64,000 bases of DNA from Porphyromonas uenonis DSM 23387 = JCM 13868. Lineage in GTDB: Bacteria > Bacteroidota > Bacteroidia > Bacteroidales > Porphyromonadaceae. The stretch covers positions 92,275-156,274 of the forward strand of contig NZ_KI535309.1 in the NCBI RefSeq assembly GCF_000482365.1, written 5' to 3'. Position numbers and translations under genes: made by a program. A model generated the notes under the pieces. It ran no database searches, was not told the origin of the DNA, and saw only the letters and a program-made list of their open reading frames with translations. Of the stretch, positions 60,740 to 64,000 are shown piece after piece; the first letter of the stretch is position 1, and the number at the start of each line of letters is the position of its first letter.

Positions 60740-63148
60740 TTAAGACGCTTTACCAAGGTAAGAGACGGCCTCTGTAGTCGGACGATGTATCGTCGGCAGC
60801 TCAATGGTCGCCTCGTCAATGTCTAGAATGAAGTACGAGGGCAGCTGCTCTAGCAGCTCTTGCTGTGCTGGCGTGAGGGCAGCCCACGCATCGTAAGCGA
60901 TGAATGCGAAGTCGTAAGCGCTCAGGTCGACCTGCTCAGCAAAAGTCTCTCTGCTCCACGACACACGAGCCGAGAGCTCTGTCATAGGCTTGGCGAGATG
61001 CGACGAAAGCGGCATCAGCGTGATCGGGCTATCCGCACTTTGCGTCACCTGCTCGGCAACGAGTAGTAGCTCTTGGTCCTCAGGTCGCTGCATCAGCACG
61101 AGCGGATGCGCTATCGGCGTCTGACCATTGTCCACATAGATGCCCACAGAGCAAGGCGCCTCCTGAGCTAAGGTAGCGATCAGCTCCTCAAAGGAGTGCG
61201 AACTCTGCTCTTTCTTAGCTTTGCGACGGCGACCAGTCAGCAGATCCCACCTACGGGTCAACTTATTGCTATAGGCGACTAGGTCGCGGTCTTTCTTGTC
61301 TTGTGAAAGGTTGACGCTAGCTCCCAGGAGAAGCAGGTTGCTCTGGATGTGATTAGCGTGCGAAAGGACCGCCTCAGGGACCGATTCGGCGATCTCATAC
61401 TTACGCTCCACCGTCAGGTCTAGCTGCTTGGCCATCTCCATCGGAGCTTCGAAGCTACTGGCGTAGTAGTGGTCCGCATCGATGGTGCTAATGTCCGTGT
61501 CGGTGGTGACGTGCATCAGCGTACAAGCCACCTGTGGAGCGGTACCGCCGCACAACCTATGGAAGAACTCCAGGAGCGTGACACCCGTCTCGGCACGACC
61601 GAAGGAGATGAGCACCTGCCCCGTTGCGTGTTCCAGACTCTGCGGCGTTTTCTTCTTCTTGAGGAGCCAGTCGATCAGCTGCAGCGTCGGAGCCGTCATG
61701 ATCGTCGTCACGAGCGTCATCATCACGAGAATCGTAAAGAGGACCGTCGAGAGGACTCCTAGGTCCAGTCCGATGCGTAGCACGACCAGCTCCATCAGCC
61801 CTCGGGTGTTCATGTAAGCTCCTAGGTAAAGGCTTTCGCGGCGCTGTATGCCACAGCTTCGCGCAGCGAGGTAAGTGCCACCCATTTTGCCAATAACTGC
61901 CACAAGGGTAAAGATGCCGAAGAGCGCCCACAGCTCAGGTGTATTGACCAATCCCAGCTCCGTGCGCAAGCCTGAGCTCACGAAGAAGAGTGGCAAGAGG
62001 AGCAAAAGGGCGAGGTCCTCGACCTTCTCCTTGACAATCACTCGGAAGTCTAGGTTCTCCGGCATGACCAGTCCCAGCATGAAGGCGCCAAAGAGCGCGT
62101 GCATACTCATGATCTCGGTGAAGTAGGCGCTCGCCATGAGGAGGATGAAGATGAGTCCCATGAGCGACTTGGAGAGCACCTCACGATGTCTCACGCGTCG
62201 ACCGAGGAGTCCGAAGAGTGGTCGCAAGATGCCAAAGATAACCGCCAAGTAAAGGGCGAGGAAGAGCATATTGTAGAGGGCGCTCGTGAAGCTTCCCCCC
62301 TGGCTGACCGCCATGATGGCCGCCAGCATGAGCCACGCCACGATGTCTCCCATAGCTGCGGTCGAGAGCGCCAGGCGCCCCAGGTGACTATGCGAGAGCG
62401 AGCGCTCCTGGATGATACGAGCCAAGACGGGGAAGGCCGTGATGCTGAGCGAGATGCCCACAAAGAGGGCAAGTGACAAGAAGCTACTCCCCTCGCTCAG
62501 TAGCTCTGGGCGACTGTACAGTCCATAGGTGAGGAGGATGCCTAGGATAAATGGAAAGATAATCCCCGACTGGCTGATGACGAACGCTTGCTGCGCCTGA
62601 CCCTTGAGGTCTTTCATACGCAGCTCCATACCGATGGTAAACATGAAGAGGATCAGTCCGAACTGGCTGAGCAACTCTAGATTGCCCAAGCTGTGCACAG
62701 GAAAGAGCGTCTCCATCGCTTCTGGCCAAACGGCTCCCAGCAAGCTCGGTCCGAGCAATATACCGGCAAGGATCTCCCCAATAACCGTCGGCTGGTGCAA
62801 CCGTGCGAAGAGCCACCCCACGACACGTACCACGAGCAGGATGACCACCAGCTGGATCAGTAGCATACCTATGTCTGAAGCGGCGTGAGAGCGTACCGAC
62901 GTCACAAACGATTGCCACGGCGTGGCCTCCCCAGCGGGCGAAAGAGCGGGCGATGCGGGTGCTACCACAGCCCCTTCGGATGCTTCGCCCAAAGACTCTG
63001 TCGCAGTAGCTACGGGAGCCGTGACGAGAGACTCCGAGGCGCCACTCATCGCCCCGTCAGTCGCAGCGACCCACCACAAGAGCGCCACGAAGATGAGCAT
63101 CAGCCCACCGTAGAGCCACCACGCTCGCTGTCGTTGTTGTGTATTCAT
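60740..63148 (-). CDS. Cation/proton antiporter, CPA2 (Kef/NapA-like)
   Basis: An 802-residue inner-membrane protein. A first helix (WWLYGGLMLIFVALLWW) and an Ala/Ser/Glu-rich linker precede the CPA2 core of about 12 helices: GEILAGILLGPSLLG, FMFTIGMELRM, SITAFPVLARII and MHALFGAFMLGLVMP. A soluble C-terminal part of about 300 residues (LLLGASVNLSQ, SVGIYVDNGQ) resembles universal-stress-type domains. The frame is open to 63235, but the TATCTTTG -7 box at 63219-63226 would lie inside that extension. The ATG at 63146-63148 is therefore chosen. Confidence 0.88.
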   Translation of the reverse strand: MNTQQRQRAWWLYGGLMLIFVALLWWVAATDGAMSGASESLVTAPVATATESLGEASEGAVVAPASPALSPAGEATPWQSFVTSVRSHAASDIGMLLIQLVVILLVVRVVGWLFARLHQPTVIGEILAGILLGPSLLGAVWPEAMETLFPVHSLGNLELLSQFGLILFMFTIGMELRMKDLKGQAQQAFVISQSGIIFPFILGILLTYGLYSRPELLSEGSSFLSLALFVGISLSITAFPVLARIIQERSLSHSHLGRLALSTAAMGDIVAWLMLAAIMAVSQGGSFTSALYNMLFLALYLAVIFGILRPLFGLLGRRVRHREVLSKSLMGLIFILLMASAYFTEIMSMHALFGAFMLGLVMPENLDFRVIVKEKVEDLALLLLLPLFFVSSGLRTELGLVNTPELWALFGIFTLVAVIGKMGGTYLAARSCGIQRRESLYLGAYMNTRGLMELVVLRIGLDLGVLSTVLFTILVMMTLVTTIMTAPTLQLIDWLLKKKKTPQSLEHATGQVLISFGRAETGVTLLEFFHRLCGGTAPQVACTLMHVTTDTDISTIDADHYYASSFEAPMEMAKQLDLTVERKYEIAESVPEAVLSHANHIQSNLLLLGASVNLSQDKKDRDLVAYSNKLTRRWDLLTGRRRKAKKEQSSHSFEELIATLAQEAPCSVGIYVDNGQTPIAHPLVLMQRPEDQELLLVAEQVTQSADSPITLMPLSSHLAKPMTELSARVSWSRETFAEQVDLSAYDFAFIAYDAWAALTPAQQELLEQLPSYFILDIDEATIELPTIHRPTTEAVSYLGKAS

Positions 63149-63218
63149 CGAGGATACGCCTATTTCGTTAACCAGTAAATGTAGCAATAAGACTACGCCC
63201 GCAGTCCTTCTTATGGGA

Positions 63219-63226
63219 CAAAGATA
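63219..63226 (-). promoter_or_regulatory. -7 box of the antiporter-glgB operon
   Basis: TATCTTTG on the minus strand, 70 bases before the chosen ATG. It decides the start of the antiporter. Confidence 0.65.
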
Positions 63227-63235
63227 CGAAATCAC

Positions 63236-63556
63236 AGCAGTCCGATGGCGGTTCCTCCCCTGGAACCGAAAAGTTCCTGCGTTGGAACTAAAAAGTTCCT
63301 GCGTAATTTTTTGGTTGCGAACTATCTAGCTGAGAAGTAAGAGGTTACCTTTTGGGGAGATGCGGATAGGTAACGATTTAGAAATGAGCGGAGTGCTTTG
63401 AAGTACATCGTTTTGGATAGCCAAAGAACGCTCACTATTATCACTTGCAAAGGTAGTGATTCGTGAGAGAAAGTGAGCGTTCTTGCGTGATTTTCTTCTT
63501 AAAAGTTTAGTCGGAGCCCAAACATTACAATGAAAGGGGAAGAAGATGTCTTATCT
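63236..63556. other. Intergenic border with hairpin arrays
   Basis: GGAAC...GTTCC mini-hairpins lie at 63250-63302. From about 63310 rightward the sequence becomes more AT-rich. A 13-bp inverted repeat (AAGAACGCTCACT at 63424-63436, complement at 63472-63484) encloses a second stem ATCACT/AGTGAT. No gene is seen. Confidence 0.55.
63424..63484 (-). terminator. Large hairpin downstream of the partial gene
   Basis: The arms AAGAACGCTCACT/AGTGAGCGTTCTT (13 bp) enclose ATCACT/AGTGAT. It lies 73 bases after the end of the partial gene and could end its transcript. The loop contains TACCTTTG on the minus strand. Confidence 0.4.
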
Positions 63557-64000
63557 CTACAGTCGTTGCAAGCGATTACGATTGACAAGCTGTTTCCATT
63601 TCTGTTCGCACCAATCTGGAACAGATAGTCCATTGATGGTAAGAATAGGCTGACGCTTCTCGTTGGTTATAATGCGTAGCTCGGCATTTTCCTCCGTGAA
63701 GTTTCGTTTGTACATTCCCGAATATGCGGTAGCCGTACCACGAACTATCTCTTGATCTTTGTGCATCTTGACCACCGTATCATCATCAAAGCCCATTTTG
63801 CGGAGCATCAGACGGATATTGAGTAAGAGGTAGAAGCTGTGGAAGAAGCGTTTGATAAAACTCCGCTCCTCCTCGTACACCTTGATTTCTCGGTGTTGTT
63901 CAGAGATAGTCTTGTCCTTATCTCTAATGGTGTCCTGAAGAAGAATGACCTCCTTGCGGATTTCGGCTTTCTCCTTTTCCGAAAGATGTTGTTGCCGTTC
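63557..64000 (-). CDS. Unidentified partial gene (N-terminus outside window)
   Basis: The frame is open to the right edge; 147 codons of the C-terminal part are visible. The upstream half is a charged coiled coil (SEKEKAEIRKEVILLQDTIR). The rest is a compact region with LRKMGFDDDTVVKMHKDQEI, YKRNFTEENAELRI and INGLSVPDWCEQKWKQL. The GTG at 63878-63880 is internal. The stretch is more AT-rich than the chromosome to its left, so it may belong to an integrated element. A coiled-coil tail of this kind would fit a mobilisation protein, but no relaxase motif is visible, so no function is assigned. Confidence 0.6.
   Translation of the reverse strand, partial: ERQQHLSEKEKAEIRKEVILLQDTIRDKDKTISEQHREIKVYEEERSFIKRFFHSFYLLLNIRLMLRKMGFDDDTVVKMHKDQEIVRGTATAYSGMYKRNFTEENAELRIITNEKRQPILTINGLSVPDWCEQKWKQLVNRNRLQRL

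Noticed and set aside
63149..63235. Earlier start of the antiporter at 63235
   Set aside because: The -7 box TATCTTTG at 63219-63226 lies inside that extension, so the first codons would not be transcribed.
63424..63484. Invertible promoter: a TACCTTTG box between inverted repeats
   Set aside because: Arms are only 13 bp and 35 bases apart, no -33 element fits inside, and no recombinase is in view; a hairpin terminator explains it better.

Overview
The window looks like the chromosome of a Bacteroidota anaerobe, most probably a Porphyromonas of the asaccharolytica/uenonis kind. Evidence: promoters carry the Bacteroidota -7 box TAnnTTTG and Shine-Dalgarno signals are scarce. Secreted proteins end in type IX secretion (T9SS) sorting domains. 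There is a Mfa/Fim-type (type V pilus) fimbrial locus, a fused FeoA-FeoB, internalin-J-like leucine-rich-repeat proteins with a cysteine ladder, and the block dnaN-exonuclease-coaBC-porD-recN-rlmB. The species call is inference; no 16S rRNA gene is present.

Layout. 1-2.7 kb: 3' part of mfd. 2.7-5.3 kb: an IS200-like (RAYT-type) transposase, a REP/BIME-like inverted repeat and a truncated LRR surface gene between repeat clusters. 5.35-10.1 kb: recJ-recQ-ispE operon, read leftward. 10.4-10.9 kb: a palindrome-rich MITE with another element nested in it. 11-15.5 kb: rng, a 30-residue bS22/mS38-like ribosomal protein, HU, two tRNA-Glu, rpsT and nadK. 15.8-25.9 kb: feoAB plus a FeoB-associated Cys-rich protein, then a three-gene fimbrial operon ending in a 1556-residue T9SS adhesin, then a second copy of the Cys-rich gene. 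26.1-29.1 kb: MFS transporter, miaB, ferredoxin. 29.4-32.9 kb: a second LRR surface gene between two direct copies of the MITE. 33-41.5 kb: dxs-trkA-trkH, then leftward genes for an LptF/G permease, RNase Y, ZapA and a coiled-coil protein. 41.8-49.1 kb: a 2401-residue LRR and 22-fold InlB-type-repeat surface protein. 49.9-57.1 kb: tRNA-Met, then the leftward dnaN-to-ridA operon. 57.4-63.2 kb: carboxynorspermidine dehydrogenase, glgB and a cation/proton antiporter. 63.3-64 kb: an AT-rich border with an unidentified partial gene.

The core genes are ordinary housekeeping genes for repair, isoprenoids, potassium and iron uptake, coenzyme A, RNA decay and ribosomes. The unusual biology lies in the surface-protein loci and the intergenic DNA around them. 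All three LRR genes, and probably the fimbrial locus, are bordered by dispersed repeats. There are four recognisable families: (a) an inverted-unit 'GTAGGGACGCAC' element in five clusters; (b) TTAGAGR heptad arrays, often next to ATCGGAGG motifs; (c) a MITE with TGACGCAT ends around a palindrome of about 200 bp; (d) arrays of GGAAC-GTTCC mini-hairpins. This looks like a system of recombination-prone surface-protein cassettes. The giant protein's array, with near-identical inner repeats and divergent outer ones, fits rapid copy-number change.

A shared palindrome (AATACCTA-N4-TAGGTATY) lies upstream of feoB and of the ferredoxin gene and may be an iron or redox operator. A 21-bp tandem repeat precedes the fimbrial operon and resembles a response-regulator site. 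All functional assignments come from reading motifs by eye; no database search was run.
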